A DNA stretch of 64,000 nt from Escarpia spicata (lineage: Eukaryota; Annelida; Polychaeta; Sabellida; Siboglinidae), in assembly GCA_963995525.1 (NCBI GenBank), contig OZ023205.1:45896704-45960703 (forward strand), in the 5' to 3' direction. Position 1 is the first letter of the stretch, and the number at the start of each line of letters is the position of its first letter. Shown here one piece after another: positions 1 to 13,139 of this stretch. The position numbers and the translations under genes are program-made. The notes below the pieces were generated by a model that worked only from the letters and a program-made list of their open reading frames with translations, made no database searches and had not been told where the DNA came from.

Positions 1-104
1 GAACCATTTTATTCCCAACCTGAATGAAGTATACTCTAAAAATAGTGTCCTGATATTCAACTAATTTTTTAACCCCTTCCGTCACCCTGTTCAAGGCCCC
101 TTTT

Positions 105-740
105 GATCATACTGCAGTTCGAGGTGATGTCACCGCAGGTACCACCGCTCCGATTTAGCATGTCGCACATCTATGCGGGTTGGTGTTTCAGGCCGTACCT
201 AAAATTGAAATCACAGAATTTAATATTATTTAATATCACCGTAAAGATAATATTACGCATAAATGTGTCGCTGAATGCACACAGGAATTGTGTTTATTTT
301 TTGAGTTATTGCTGTTTGAACATTGCGAATACTCAAACTTGCAATGGGATGTAATATTTGTTGATATCGCTGTAATGATAATAATCATATCTACAAATAT
401 GCCACTGGAAGTACCAATGATTTATTTTTAGTTTTTGAGTTATTGCCATTTGAACATCGTGAATGCATAGCAGATATAATGCAAGGTTGAGTATTCGCAA
501 TGTTCAAATGGCAGTAATTCAAAAAGTTAACACAATTCCTGTATACATCCAGCGACAAACTTGTAGATAAGATAATTTTTGGGTAATAAAAAATATTCTG
601 CAATTGCAATTTCATGTACAGTCTGAAACACCTGGCCGCACAGCTGCTCGCCATGCTAAATGATAGGGCACACGCTCAGCAACCCTACCTGTGGTGACGT
701 CAGCAACATCTGATGGGCTGGTTGCTTTGTGACACGCAAA
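105..740. repeat. Foldback (inverted-repeat) element
   Basis: Two arms of about 200-230 bp in opposite orientation: roughly 110-345 on the plus strand and 740-480 on the minus strand. They are so alike that both translate to related peptides (RNCVYFLSYCCLNIANTQ against RNCVNFLNYCHLNIANTQ). The loop at 345-480 holds a third short piece of the same motif near 425-465. No transposase is present. Most likely a non-autonomous foldback or MITE-type element, diverged between arms. Confidence 0.6.
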
Positions 741-1937
741 TGACCACGTTTGAGTGGGCTTGGTGATATGAGTTTGCAATGAACAGGCTTCATATTTAGC
801 ACATTACTTGACAAGAATATTAAATTTATCTATACGAAGACACTTAAAATTTAATTTCACTTACCAGGTAGTCTTTAATGTAGCCGTATACAGTAATTAA
901 TACCAGAATGTTAGTGATTGATCATATCTAAAAAACTATCTAACTCTGTTTCAGCCTTGTCAATACTAGTCACACTCTAGTGCACTTAATGTCTACAAGA
1001 CACTTTATTTCTTATTGACACAAGTTTGGAAAATCACTCATTTTAAAAGTTCTGTGATCTGGGCATCCACAGAAAATGTAGTGTAGGCAACAATTTTAAT
1101 ATTGTCACCAGTTTCTTAACGGCAAGCAGCTGTTATGAATTTGAAATGTGTACAAATATATATATATATATATGCACAAATACTACATGTGTCTTATCCA
1201 GTGATTGTTATTGACAGAAATGTTATGTATGTAAATACAATATCTATACTTGGCCGGACTTGTGTATCTTTGCTCATATTTACAAATGTTGAATTGTACA
1301 TTTGTAGCCATTTCATTTTTTTTTCTCCAAGATCAAAGCTTTATACTGAAATGTCTGCAGAAAATATACTAGAATGAAGTAAAAGAACACTTCCTGTCAT
1401 GGCTGCGATCCCTGGCAGGTTCAACTAAGCCAAGCAGGTCAAGGGGTAAGAACCAAACGATGTGTAATCAAGGGGTAAGAAACAGACGATGTGTAGTCAA
1501 GGGTAAGAACCAAACGATGTGTAGTCAAGGAGTGATGGGTCCTCTCTAGCCTTGGCTGGCATCCTCTCTACAAGATTGTTGTCCCACAAGTAACACACCC
1601 TAAGCAATGGTAGCAACACAGCATAGTATCAGCTAGTCCCTTGCTCTGGTGATGACTTGCATGTTATTGATTCCATGCTAAATGATTCTGGTTTGTTATG
1701 CCTCTTCGTTCTTGAGCCAAGGTTTTTGATATTTTCTCGACAACATTTTGTACATACATGTGTGTGTAACATATTAGTGACGTTAACATTCGAGAGTTGC
1801 CATCTGATGACATGTCCTTTGTACACATTTAAATCATACTTGTGTTTTCAGACACAAAGATCAGAAACTACTGTAGGTTTGGCATATATTTATTTTCTAT
1901 CTGCTGTTAATGTGCATGTGAGAAATCTGGCTCTGTC
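741..1937. other. Non-coding stretch
   Basis: AT-rich sequence with a short (TA)n run near 1156-1172 and a local three-fold repeat near 1437-1530 (AACCAAACGATGTGTA-like units of about 30 bp). No convincing exon seen on either strand. Confidence 0.5.
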
Positions 1938-2172
1938 ATGCCAGTAGAACCACACGGGCCAGTAGAACCACACGGGCCAGTAGAACCACACGGGCCAGTA
2001 GAACCACGCGGGCCAGTAGAACCACGCGGGCCAGTAGAACCACGCGGGCCAGTAGAACCACGCGGGCCAGTAGAACCACACGGGCCAGTAGAACCACACG
2101 GGCCAGTAGAACCACGCGCGCCAGTAGAACCACATGGGCCAGTAGAACCACACGGGCCAGTAGAACCACTGT
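1938..2172. repeat. 18-bp minisatellite, about 13 copies
   Basis: Direct head-to-tail copies of CCAGTAGAACCACACGGG with mostly A/G variation at one CpG site (CACACGGG or CACGCGGG). Because 18 is a multiple of 3, frames stay open on both strands: PVEPHG repeats on plus, collagen-like [12 protein letters not shown] on minus. I read this as a minisatellite, not a gene. Confidence 0.9.
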
Positions 2173-3077
2173 GGAACAGGAGCATTTGTAATGTCGTCTC
2201 AGAAACAACAGCAGCTACATTAAAACTGCAACACAAAACCATTGACTGGACCGATTCTTGCAGCATGTCATAGCAAACCCTGTACGCGTAGTAAACAACA
2301 GACAATATTCAACAATGTATGACGGGTGATGACCAGAGTGGTGTTCAATAGTAGTTGTGCAATTTGTAAATAATTACAATTACAGTAAAATTTTAATACT
2401 TTTTATGAGTGCTGGGTAATTGACCACTGGAACTAGATCTAATCTTGGCAAAAAGAATACAAGAATTCATTCAGTACCCTGGCAACATTGTTAATTGGTT
2501 ATACTCAACATACGGACCCTTTATGTAGCATTGTAACTGATTTTGGGAAGTGCTGTAATTGTAATTTGTTGATGTAATGTAGCTGTAATTTATTTTTAAG
2601 TGTTGTAATTCATAGTTTGAAATGTTGACAATTGCAATTGATTCTAACCATGGTAATGACACAGCTCAGTGGTTTCTGATGCCACTGAGCAATGACATTT
2701 GATTTCACAGTCCAGTGACATGTCACATATTGGTGACATCTGATGTCGCAGCTCAGTGTCATCAGATGTCATTGAGCTTTGAGGTCAGACATGAAACTCT
2801 GTACAGTTGCACTTACAAGAACATTGCATGTCATTAGATGTAAGTGTTAACATAATATAAACCACATCGACTAGTGTAACTAGTAACGTGTAGTAGAACA
2901 AGACATCGCCCGCTACATATCTAGTTCAACTTTCCATCAACACCATAGACACGTCTAATATCGCTGTGTCTGTCACACTCTTGAAAGTGATGCTGAATGT
3001 TAGTATAATCTTCTGCATCACTACTGATGCATCTTCTAAACCTGTGTGCCGACAGTGCCTGAGATTGCTGTCAAAGT
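2173..3077. other. Non-coding stretch downstream of the DLD-like stop
   Basis: Contains short local repeats of a GTGACATCTGATGTC-like motif at 2690-2790. No AATAAA was found on the minus strand in the first 250 bp after the DLD-like stop codon, and no coding exon was recognised. Confidence 0.4.
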
Positions 3078-3159
3078 CTACGAGTTGATTGTTTTTCTGC
3101 AGTAAGCGGCAAGGTTTGCTTCTCTGAATGCCTCCACGATAGTCTGAAATACACAAACA

Positions 3160-3600
3160 CGTGTCAAGTCTATCACAGAGACAGACAAACAGAGAGACGG
3201 GGAAAATGACAGGTAGACGGACAAACAGAGAGAAAGACAGACAGACAGGGTGACACAACTACATGCATCAATTCCATATCATTTCAGGTATACAATGTTA
3301 TAAAAAATATTACATTTTATGGCACTTTTGAAGCTATATAGCACTACAGTTTGCACCAACATGCACTGTTATTTCAAGCATGGTATGCACTAACCCACAG
3401 TGGTGCAAACTGTTGCATTGGACCACACTTAACAATTGCCAAAATGCAGTAGTATTGAAGTGGGCCCGAATTCTACACAAGTGCTAGAGAGACGAGACAG
3501 ACAGACAGACACAAACAGAGAGACATACAGATACAGAGAGACAGACAGACACAAACAGTGAAACAGACAGACAAAAACAGAGAGATAGAGACTTACACAT
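3160..3600. repeat. GACA-rich microsatellite patches
   Basis: Two patches (about 3175-3252 and 3488-3597) of imperfect GACA/GAGA repeats within the DLD-like E-F intron. Short ORFs across them are low-complexity artefacts. Confidence 0.7.
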
Positions 3601-3655
3601 GGGGATTCTATTACGTTTTGAGTAACCGAGCGGGATTGCCACAAAAAAAGGATTA

Positions 3656-4368
<713 letters not shown>

Positions 4369-7300
4369 GGTATCATGTGACAAGCGCCCCAGTGGCAGCT
4401 ATTTATTTGCTCTGTGTTTAAACTTGAATTTTACTTATTTGTATTACTACGACACTGGTGAGATTTGAACATCGTTTTGATAACATTACCCTGAATGCAT
4501 GGAGCTGTTCGTTCGTGTTATTGGTTTTATATGTGCGTGTATTTCTGCGACTTTTATTCCAGTGGCACACCTGTACCCATGGTGACCTACACTCGGCAGG
4601 AACTATTCACCCATAACATTGCGAGTGTCACTGGCCGAAGGCTGCCTCAGCCTTTGTTCGACACCTTAAATGACAATGGAATTTGTGCGGTCACATGAGG
4701 TTGCAGAGCCGGTCGCAATCGCCATCGTACAATACGTCCAGTAATTGGACGTCGGCCCGGCTTTACACCCACTTATCACCAACGCGGTGTCAACAACGCA
4801 AACATTACACGTGTGAAACTGTCGTCTTGTCAAACTGATGACAAGGATTTTAAGAATCGTTACACCAACATAGCATTGATCAATGCAAGATCTGTGAAAA
4901 ATAAGACGGTGACTATAAATGAGGAAATTATCCAACACGATTGGGATGTTTTGGACATCACCGAGACGTGGCTAAAAAAAACTGGAGACGAAGCGATTGT
5001 GGCTGAACTGACGCCTCCCGGCTACACATTCAATCATGTAGCACGTGCCTCTGGTCGTGGCGGCGGAGTTGCCATAGTTCATCGAAATACCTTCAACACC
5101 AAGATCCTCCCAAAGCTGCCATTCACAACCATTGAACTTCTCCGTCTGCAACTCACCAACCCGTTCTTGTTGAAATACAACATCTGGGTCGTTTATCACC
5201 CGCCTGCATCAAGTAAGACATCTGGAACAATATCAAATTTTTACGCTGAACTTGAGCAGCTATTCATCGAGGCATCCATATCCGTTGTTCCTACTGTCAT
5301 CATTGGTGACTTCAATGTTCATTTTGATGATACCCTCAAATCAGAACCACTTTGCACTCTATGTGAATCGTTCAATCTAACTCAACATGTACATTCGCCG
5401 ACGCTCCAATCTGGACATATATTGGATCTTGCGATCAGTCAAACTGATGACGACTTCATTACTTCCGTTACTGTGCATCCTGACTCTCGGTCTGACCACC
5501 ATCGCATTGAACTCACACTAAGAGCACTGAAGCCTGCAGTAAAAACTAAGACGATTGCAAAGCGGAATTTCAGGAACATTGAAACAGATGCACTCCGAAA
5601 CGGTATCGAGTCTGTATGTGCTGACATGACATTGCGTACATGCGCGAATGATCGACAAGCAGAGGATTTGGTGGAGATGTACAACACCTGTCTCACTGAG
5701 TGCCTTGACAAACATGCCCCGTTACGCAATGTGAAAGTAAGAGACAGCACACCACATCCCTGGTACGATTCTGACATCGACGATGCCAAGGATAAGAAGT
5801 GGGAGAATGTGTGGAGAAGAACTAAACTGGAGATTCATCGGCAATTATATGTCACCGCTCATGAAGAATGCACTGCTTTGATATCGGCACACAAAACGGA
5901 TTAGTATCAAAACCGCCTGGAGAAGGCAAACAACAAAACCATGTTTCGATTACTGAGATCGCTTGATGGCCACCGCATAATGGAACACCCTGAATTCCAC
6001 TTGACAGCCCAAATATGCGAAAAATGTTCACGTTTCTTTAGTGAAAAGATTGACAAGCTCCTGTCAGGTCTGCAGTGTTTTAACTTCATTGATAGGCCAA
6101 CAGATGAAAGACGTTGTTTCACTGACAGTATCCATGCGTTTGATCCAACAACGAACACAGAGATCACAGCGATTTGTGGTACTACTGGCAAAACGTGCGC
6201 GTTGGATCCTCTGCCTGCAATTCAGCTAAGAGACAATATGACAAGTATTGTGTCTGTCATTACACGGATTACAAATGCTTCGCTGGACGAGGCAGTCATG
6301 CCAAAGTCACTGAAGCATGCAATTGTCCGTCCGCTTTTGAAGAAACCATCACTTGACAAAGACATTCTGAGCAGTTATCGACCTGTGAGCAACCTTACAC
6401 AATTATCCAAAGTAATTGAGAAAGTGGTCGCGCTTAGGATAATGACGCATGTGTCTGACCAGCAAATGGTTGAGTGCTTTCAGTCGGCGTATCGGAAAAA
6501 ACATTCGACCGAAACCGCGCTACTGTACGTTACAAGTACCATCAAAACAGCCATGGACAATAAACAAGGAACCATCTTGGTTCTCGTTGATTTTAGTGCC
6601 GCCTTCGATACTATCAACCACGACATCTTGATTAAGCGTCTACGTTTGCGCTATGGCTTTGTTGGAAAAGCACTGGACTGGTTGACATCGTACCTGCAAG
6701 ACCGGACGCAGCGAATTGTAATTCGAGTATTACTACTCTAACAACAGGTGTCCCACAAGGCTCCGTCCTTGGACCACTGCTCTTTTCATTATATGTCCAA
6801 CCTATCGGTGACATTATTCGAGCCCATGGACTCTTCTTCCAGAACTGGATGGCATGGAATTCTATGTGCATGAACGATGGCAAGACACAGTATCTTCCGA
6901 CTGTACCCAAGTCTGTGGATGCAATCGTTGACGGCACTGTGATTCGCATTGGTGGTTCTATAATTACAGCTTCAAGATGTGTTCAAAGTCTCGGTGTCTC
7001 CATTGACAGGCACCTAGATATGAAAAAGCAAGTGTCGCAAACTGTCAGCACATGCTCATTCTACCTCCGCCACATCAATCAGATTAGCCGTTTTTTACCC
7101 AAACCAACAAAGGAACGTGTAGTCAATGCCATCATCACATCACGGATTGACTACTGCAACGCACTCTTGTACGGCACGTCTGCAGTTAACATGGCACGTC
7201 TGCAGTTAACATCGCGCGTCTGCAACGAATACACAACTCGGCTGCCAGACTGATCCTGCGTCGTCCACGTAGTGACAGTACCACGCCCCTGTTACGCGAA

Positions 7301-8017
7301 CTTCATTGGCTGCCTGTTGCGCGCAGAGTGGATTACAAGATACTGGTACTCACGTACAAAGCCATGCACAATGACGCGCCCGTGTACTTGTGTGAACTCG
7401 TGCACCCATATCAACAGGCAAGAGCACTGCGCTCTGCGAGCAGTAACATGTTGGAAGTGAAGCGCACTCGTATCAAGGCTGGGGACGGCTCGTTCGCTGT
7501 AGCTGCTGCGTCCCTATGGAACACTTTACCGAGTGCTGTTAAAACCTGTGACACTCTCGCCAGCTTCAAATGTCGTCTGAAGACACATTTCTTTTGTGTT
7601 TCATATTAGTGCCACTGTACATGAACACTGCCCTCTACTAAAACCAATTTTAATTAGTTATCGTATTCGTATAATGATTATTCATTATTCCTCACGTAAA
7701 CTATTTTATATCAAATGTTTTACAAAATTATTTATTATTATTAATTTTATATAGTTATTGTGCTAGATTGATTATTATTAATATTATTTAATTTTGATGA
7801 ATAACTGATTTTTATTTACTTGTTTATTTAGAAATTCTACATTATTCAATATGTATGTATTTATTTATTTTATTCTTTACCACTAACATTTATTTTAAAT
7901 TAATATACATATACATATTTATTGCAATTCTACGATTTTATGTATTTTAATATGTTGTGAAGCGCCACGAACAATACTGGATGTGGCGTTATACCAAATA
8001 AAATATATTATTATTAT
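4369..8017 (+). mobile_element. L2/CR1-clade LINE, near full length, inactivated
   Basis: An endonuclease domain runs from about 4813 (INARSVKNKT, TETWL, GRGGGVAI, IIGDFNVHF, SDHHRIEL), then reverse transcriptase (SSYRPVSNLTQLSKVIEKVV-like, VLVDFSAAFDTINHDIL, GVPQGSVLGPLLFSLY), then the conserved C-terminal part (ASLWNTLPSAVKTC). The 3' end is of L2 type: a GAAGCGCC-GGCGTTATA-AAATAAA motif followed by (ATT)n. Lesions: an in-frame TAG at 5902-5904, a frameshift near 6720, and a deletion near 6840 that has removed the catalytic YADD block between AHGLFF and NWMAWNS. A small tandem duplication near 7190-7220 also breaks the frame. The element lies inside the 34-bp minisatellite, in the DLD-like D-E intron, opposite in strand to that gene. 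Confidence 0.9.
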
Positions 8018-8486
8018 CAACTGTCACATCTAACACAGCAAACATTGTCATCAACTGTCACATCTAACACAGCAAGCATTGTCATCAACTGTCACATCTA
8101 ACACAGCAAACATTGTTATCAACGGTCACATAACACAGTAAGCGTTGTCACCAATTGCCACATCTAACACAGCAAACATTGTCATCATGTCATATCTAAC
8201 ATTGTTATCAGCAGTCACATCTAACATAACAAACATGTCAGCAACAGCCATTTCTAACACAGTAAGCATTTTCATCAACTGTCACATCTGACATAGTAAA
8301 CACTCGTTAACTATCACCTCGAATGCAGCAAGCATTGTTATGAACAGATGCATAACACAGTAGACACTGTCGTCAACAGTCGCATCTAACACAGTAAACA
8401 ATGTCATATCTAATACAGTATGCACTGTCATCATCTCACATCTAACACACCAACAATCACATAACATGGTAAACATCATTATCAAC
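8018..8486. repeat. 34-bp minisatellite, second block
   Basis: Continuation of the array that begins at 3828, resuming directly after the (ATT)n tail of the LINE. Units here are more diverged and irregular (TAACACAGTAAACA variants). Confidence 0.75.
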
Positions 8487-9545
8487 CAGGGTTGGCACGT
8501 TTTTTCCACTCTGGTAAATACCGGGCGGTAAATACCGGTAAAACCCATCCTGACAAAAACCCAAAATAGTGGTAAAAACTGGGATAACTGGGAAAAACTC
8601 TTAAAAGGATTATAATTTAAGCTCTCAAGAGTTAATGTTAATGGGGAGGTCTTTGCATGGATATATGCTGATAGTTTCTGGCCCATGTATTCTATCCTGT
8701 CAAGGTGATAAACACCTGGTTAATTATACATTTGTTGAGATTAGTCCTTAGTCGGTCAGCCTTTGCATTCACCAGTGCCTGACATTGTTGGCATTGGGCT
8801 TTCTTCACCTTGACTTCTTCTTAAATTGTCATTATATATTGTCAGCCGGGCTTCCACCTCTGCCACTCATGATGCTAACTGACCAATGCCTCACAGAATG
8901 TGTATGTCTAGTCTGGTCTACTGATACTGGGGTACATGGCTTCCCAGCAGAGGATCCCAACAGACTACAAGTTCAAATATTAAGTTGCAGCTGATGTTGA
9001 GCTCATGGAGACAATGGCAGTTAGCCTGTCATTGTCCCTTAGTATAAATGTCAAGGCATGGTTTGGCTAGCAATGTCACAACTAATGTTTGCTGAGAGGG
9101 TGCAGTAGAACCTGCCAATATCCAGAGCTCAACATTTCCTTTGCTCCTTAAAAAGATTGCAAATCGGCACCTACCAATACTGGTCAGGCTGTCTGACTTC
9201 AGTCACCATACTTCTTTAGCTGTACTTGGCACTGTCCCTTGCGAGAGTGACAATGACATTTATTTACTAATTGATCAATTACTCTTTCATCTCATTGACT
9301 TCATGCTTTAAACAAATACAAGGATACACCTGAACTAGTAACTAGTCAACCTGTTTGCTTTAGATGGATATTAACTGTCTTTCTAAATGGACTAGGTAGG
9401 TTTAATTACAGAAACTAGCCAATGGTAATATCAGTTATGGACTTATTCCCAGATACTACTGGTAAATACCAGATTTACCGGTAAATACTGGTTTTTCCCA
9501 CTGCCCTGTCTAAAACCGGTTTTTCCCGGAAACATGCCAACCCTG
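8487..9545. mobile_element. Non-autonomous hAT-type DNA transposon
   Basis: Starts CAGGGTTGGCACGTTTTTTC and ends with the inverted form (GGAAACATGCCAACCCTG), followed inwards by more inverted GGTAAATACCGG-type sequence at both ends. Flanking 8-bp sequences are TTATCAAC (8479-8486) and TCATCAAC (9546-9553), a 7/8 match that fits the 8-bp target duplication of hAT elements, although the target is itself repetitive. No transposase ORF inside its 1059 bp, so it depends on another copy. Confidence 0.8.
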
Positions 9546-9770
9546 TCATCAACAGTTACCTAACACGGTAAACATTGTCATCAACAGTCACATCTATCAC
9601 AGTAAGCACTGTCATCAACAGTCAGCATATCAAACACAATAAACACTGTCATCAACAGTCACATCTATCACAGTAAGCACTGTCATCAACAGTCAGCATA
9701 TCAAACACAATAAGCACTGTCATTAACTGTCGCATCTAATACAGTACAGTGTCATCAACAGTCACATCTA
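9546..9770. repeat. 34-bp minisatellite, third block
   Basis: Resumes right after the hAT-type element with GTCATCAACAGT units, then runs into the 14-bp minisatellite. Confidence 0.75.
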
Positions 9771-10125
9771 ACTATACATATGATTGCAGAGCAATGCATA
9801 GAGCTGACTGCCTGCAGCTGACTGCATGCAGCTGACAGTTTGTAGCTGACTGCCTGTCGCCGACTGCCTGTTGCTGACTACCTGCCTACAGCTGACTGTC
9901 TGTAACTGACTGTTGGCAGCTGACTGCCTGTAGCCGACTACTCGTAGCTGACTGCCTGTAGCTGACTGCTGGTAGCTGACTGCCTGTAGCCGACTACCTG
10001 CTGGTAGCTGATTGCCTGCTGGTAGCTGATTGCCTGCTGGCAGCTGACTGCTGGCAGCCAACTGCCTGTAGCTGACTGCCTGTAGCTGACTATCTGCTGG
10101 TAGCTGACTACCTGTAGCTGACTTA
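9771..10125. repeat. 14-bp minisatellite, left block
   Basis: Imperfect copies of an AGCTGACTGCCTGT unit, opened by a non-repeat leader (CTAACTATACATATGATTGC). Leader and array recur at 11403-11910, on the other side of the CCDC47 pseudo-copy. Confidence 0.85.
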
Positions 10126-10134
10126 TATTATATA

Positions 10135-11365
10135 TGGGTTTATATTAATTAACCAATTGTTCACAACAGTGCGCATGTTTTGGGTAAACCATCTTCTGCT
10201 TATGTGTGTATGTAGCATGTTTGTTAGTCTCATCAAAGACAGCTCACTCCAGCAGACCTTTTCATTACATCACCCATTCAATGTCAGCTGCACAGCAGTT
10301 ACCGAGGGAAGACTTTTGTATGTACCCAGTACCTTCTACAGCCAGGTTGGATCCTGTTTTGTCAATGCATCATCATCTGATGTGTACGTACCTTGCGTGT
10401 AAGTTGGATCCTGCGTGTCTTGTCAATGCAGTGCATCACCATGAGGGGTCTGATCATCTCCATGTCCTGTTGTTGACAGTTGCCACGACGACCAACTACA
10501 ACACACTCCACTGCATCAGTCAGAATTGTAAACAAATATTTCATGCCAATGCCACTGGTGCCCTTTTTTGTCATTCAACAAATGATCTGCTTGTATTACC
10601 AGCTGACCAAGACCATGTTATTATTTACGTCCATTTCGGGCATTGTGAACTGGCCTACCAAGTACTACTGAAAATATTGCTGGAATAGCCTAGCTTGCTG
10701 TTATAAAGGAAAACTGTAACTGCCTGGCCAGTCTTCTTCAGGCAATCACACTCACCATTGAAACAGAAAATGAAAACCTTCGATGTCTCTGGCTTTTTGG
10801 TGGGTTGAGCATCTTTATTTAGAATAATTCATGTGAAATTTGTATAGACATCCATATCCAGTCACACAAAATAACTAAGTTAACATTTTGGTAACAACAC
10901 ATTTTTAAACTCACAAAAAGGCATTTTTTGCTTTAGGTTAATGTTGGCTTAACTGTGTGATTTAAAAAATAAAGGATTTAAACATATCTCCAAGCACAAG
11001 TGAAATTATTTGACAGTGCTCTGGCAATAACATCCACTCACTCCTGTATCTTCTGGCCGGAGAATTGGTCCGAGAAATGCATGTACTCAATCCAACTCTC
11101 ATTTGTTCAGTGCTGCCACCATCTGTGGAAAATGGAACCAGAAAAAGTGAGTTATAACTGTTCAAAGTAGACCAGCTTATAAAGTTTGTATCATTGGTCA
11201 TCATCATTATTATATAGCATTGCATGCAGTTTTCTGGGTGAAATTAATTACAGTATAATACTCAAAGGTTATTTAAAAAAACATAATATGCACTGCCTAT
11301 CAAAACAAAACCAGTTTTCCAGAATCTGTCTCTCAATCAGTAGAAGGACTAAGTCGTTAATTGTC
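10135..11365 (-). pseudogene. Decayed copy of CCDC47 exons 8-10
   Basis: This block matches 18190-20640 of the CCDC47 gene, introns included, in the same orientation but with internal deletions (the stretch matching about 18572-19185 is gone). Exon 10 copy: 10495-10392, 6 nt shorter in frame, losing a Gln-Met pair, and a final Glu codon changed to Lys. Exon 9 copy: ends at 10756 with its donor, but a deletion has removed the acceptor AG. Exon 8 copy: 11122-11042, with a 2-nt deletion that shifts the frame. Because introns are present it is a segmental duplicate, not a processed copy. It lies in the DLD-like intron between exons D and E, in the middle of a 14-bp minisatellite. Confidence 0.85.
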
Positions 11366-11402
11366 TATTAATCTAACTATCTAACATATATATATAACAC
11401 AT

Positions 11403-11910
11403 CTAACTATACATATGATTGCAGAGCAATGCATAGAGCTGACTGCCTGCAGCTGACTGCCTGCAGCTGACTGTTTGTAGCTGACTGCCTGTCGCCGACT
11501 GCCTGTTGCTGACTACCTACCTGCAGCTGACTGCCTTTAGCTGACTGTTTGTAGCTGACTGCCTGTCGCCGACTGCCTGTTGCTGACTACCTACCTGCAG
11601 CTGACTGCCTTTAGCTGACTGTTTGTAGCTGACTGCCTGTCGCTGACTGCCTGCAGCTGACTACCTGCCTACAGCTGACTGTCTGTAATTGACTACTGGT
11701 AGCTGATGGCCTGTAGCTGACTACTGGTAGCTGACTGCCTGTAGCTGACTACCTGCTGGTAGCTGACTGCCTGCTGGTAGCTGACTACTCGTAGCTGACT
11801 GCTAGTAGCTGACTACCAGTAGCTGACTGCCTGCTGGTAGCTGACTACCTGCTGGTAGCTGATTGCCTGCTGGTAGCTGACTGCTGGCAGCCGACTGCCT
11901 GTAGCTGACT
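11403..11910. repeat. 14-bp minisatellite, right block
   Basis: Same leader and unit as at 9771. The array ends about 15 bp from the donor of DLD-like exon D (11926), so the intron is repeat-filled almost up to the splice site. Confidence 0.85.
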
Positions 11911-12179
11911 TCGTTGTGTACTCACAGAGCTGACAATGTGTGCTTCCAGCATCTTGTCTGTCTTCTTGTCAGCGAGGATCTTCACGAGTCCATCTGTGTC
12001 TATATTGCACTTAGACCTGGTGTCAGACACCATCATGAACTTACCGACCTTGTAGTCAACACCCTGAAACAATAGAATCATTGTCAATAAATCATGACCC
12101 CAAACCCCTAAAACACATACAGTGATAACAATGATTAATTCTTAGTTTTAGAAATTCTTTCCTGCATTGATAGCCTTAC

Positions 12180-12540
12180 AACCTGATGTAGGTGGACAAT
12201 CTGAAGATGGCAGCCAATGGTGGTTTATACCGTGTGTTGCTTGCAGTGAAATGAAGTTTTGATGCGTGAAATCATACAAAATGAATTGACCTATCCATCA
12301 CATGACCTGTTTCCTAGCAAAACCTCCATCAAGCCAAAAGAACAAAAATGGTGGCTTCGCACATTCTGTACATAACCGTTATCAACGTTGTGGACAAAGC
12401 TTGACGGACGTCACATACAAAAACGTAATTGTGACGTAGGCAAACCTCGATGTACTGGACACATCAATGACGTGGTACACAGAAATGAATGTGTGAATAA
12501 ACAGTGCTGTTGGAATTGCTGTGTTGAAATGAATAAGTGT
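12180..12540. repeat. Dispersed repeat, copy 1
   Basis: Shares GACCTATCCATCACATGACC, a GCAAAACCTC motif and AAAGCTTGACGGA-GTCACAT-TGTGACATAGGCAAACC with 13140-13490. The two copies lie in the introns on either side of DLD-like exon C, in the same orientation. No coding content recognised; family unknown. Confidence 0.55.
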
Positions 12541-13139
12541 CAGAGTTTGAGGCAAAGATCAAGAATGAAAAACTAATCTTCAATATCACCATGCTATATA
12601 CAAATTATTCACAGTACCTACCAAATGCAATCCTGCAACTTATGCAATCTAAATCACCAGTGTCATGTGATTAGATATTATAAAAGTAGAATCTGAACGA
12701 GGTAAATGAAAGGCCTAACAATAGTGAATTTATCAGTCGGCACTAGGATGATTTAGCTGTTTTGCCTAAATACAGACATGGGTGTATTTGGCCTAGGAAA
12801 GAGTAATTGATTTTTTATTATTAAACAAGTCCACTGACTGAATTGTGGGAAGTGCATACTCCTACTAACCGCCTCTTTAAGTTGTTCCTCGGTCTTGCCA
12901 ACCCAGCCAACCTCAGGGTGGGTGTGGATGACTGATGGAATGCAGTTGTAATCAATGTGTGTTGACCCTCCACATATGCCATCCACACACAAGATACCTG
13001 CAGGGAAGTAAGACACAGTTATAGAAGGGTCCATACCTCAGTAATACAGCCCCCTTCAGTGGTAGTCACCCTAGAACAATCTATAATTATTTCTGTTATA
13101 GTCGAGTACAAGAAATTAATTCTGCTACCTTAATACAGT

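Noticed and set aside
9768..10061. 97-codon Gln/Ser-rich minus-strand ORF
   Set aside because: Translation of the 14-bp minisatellite; low complexity with no start context.
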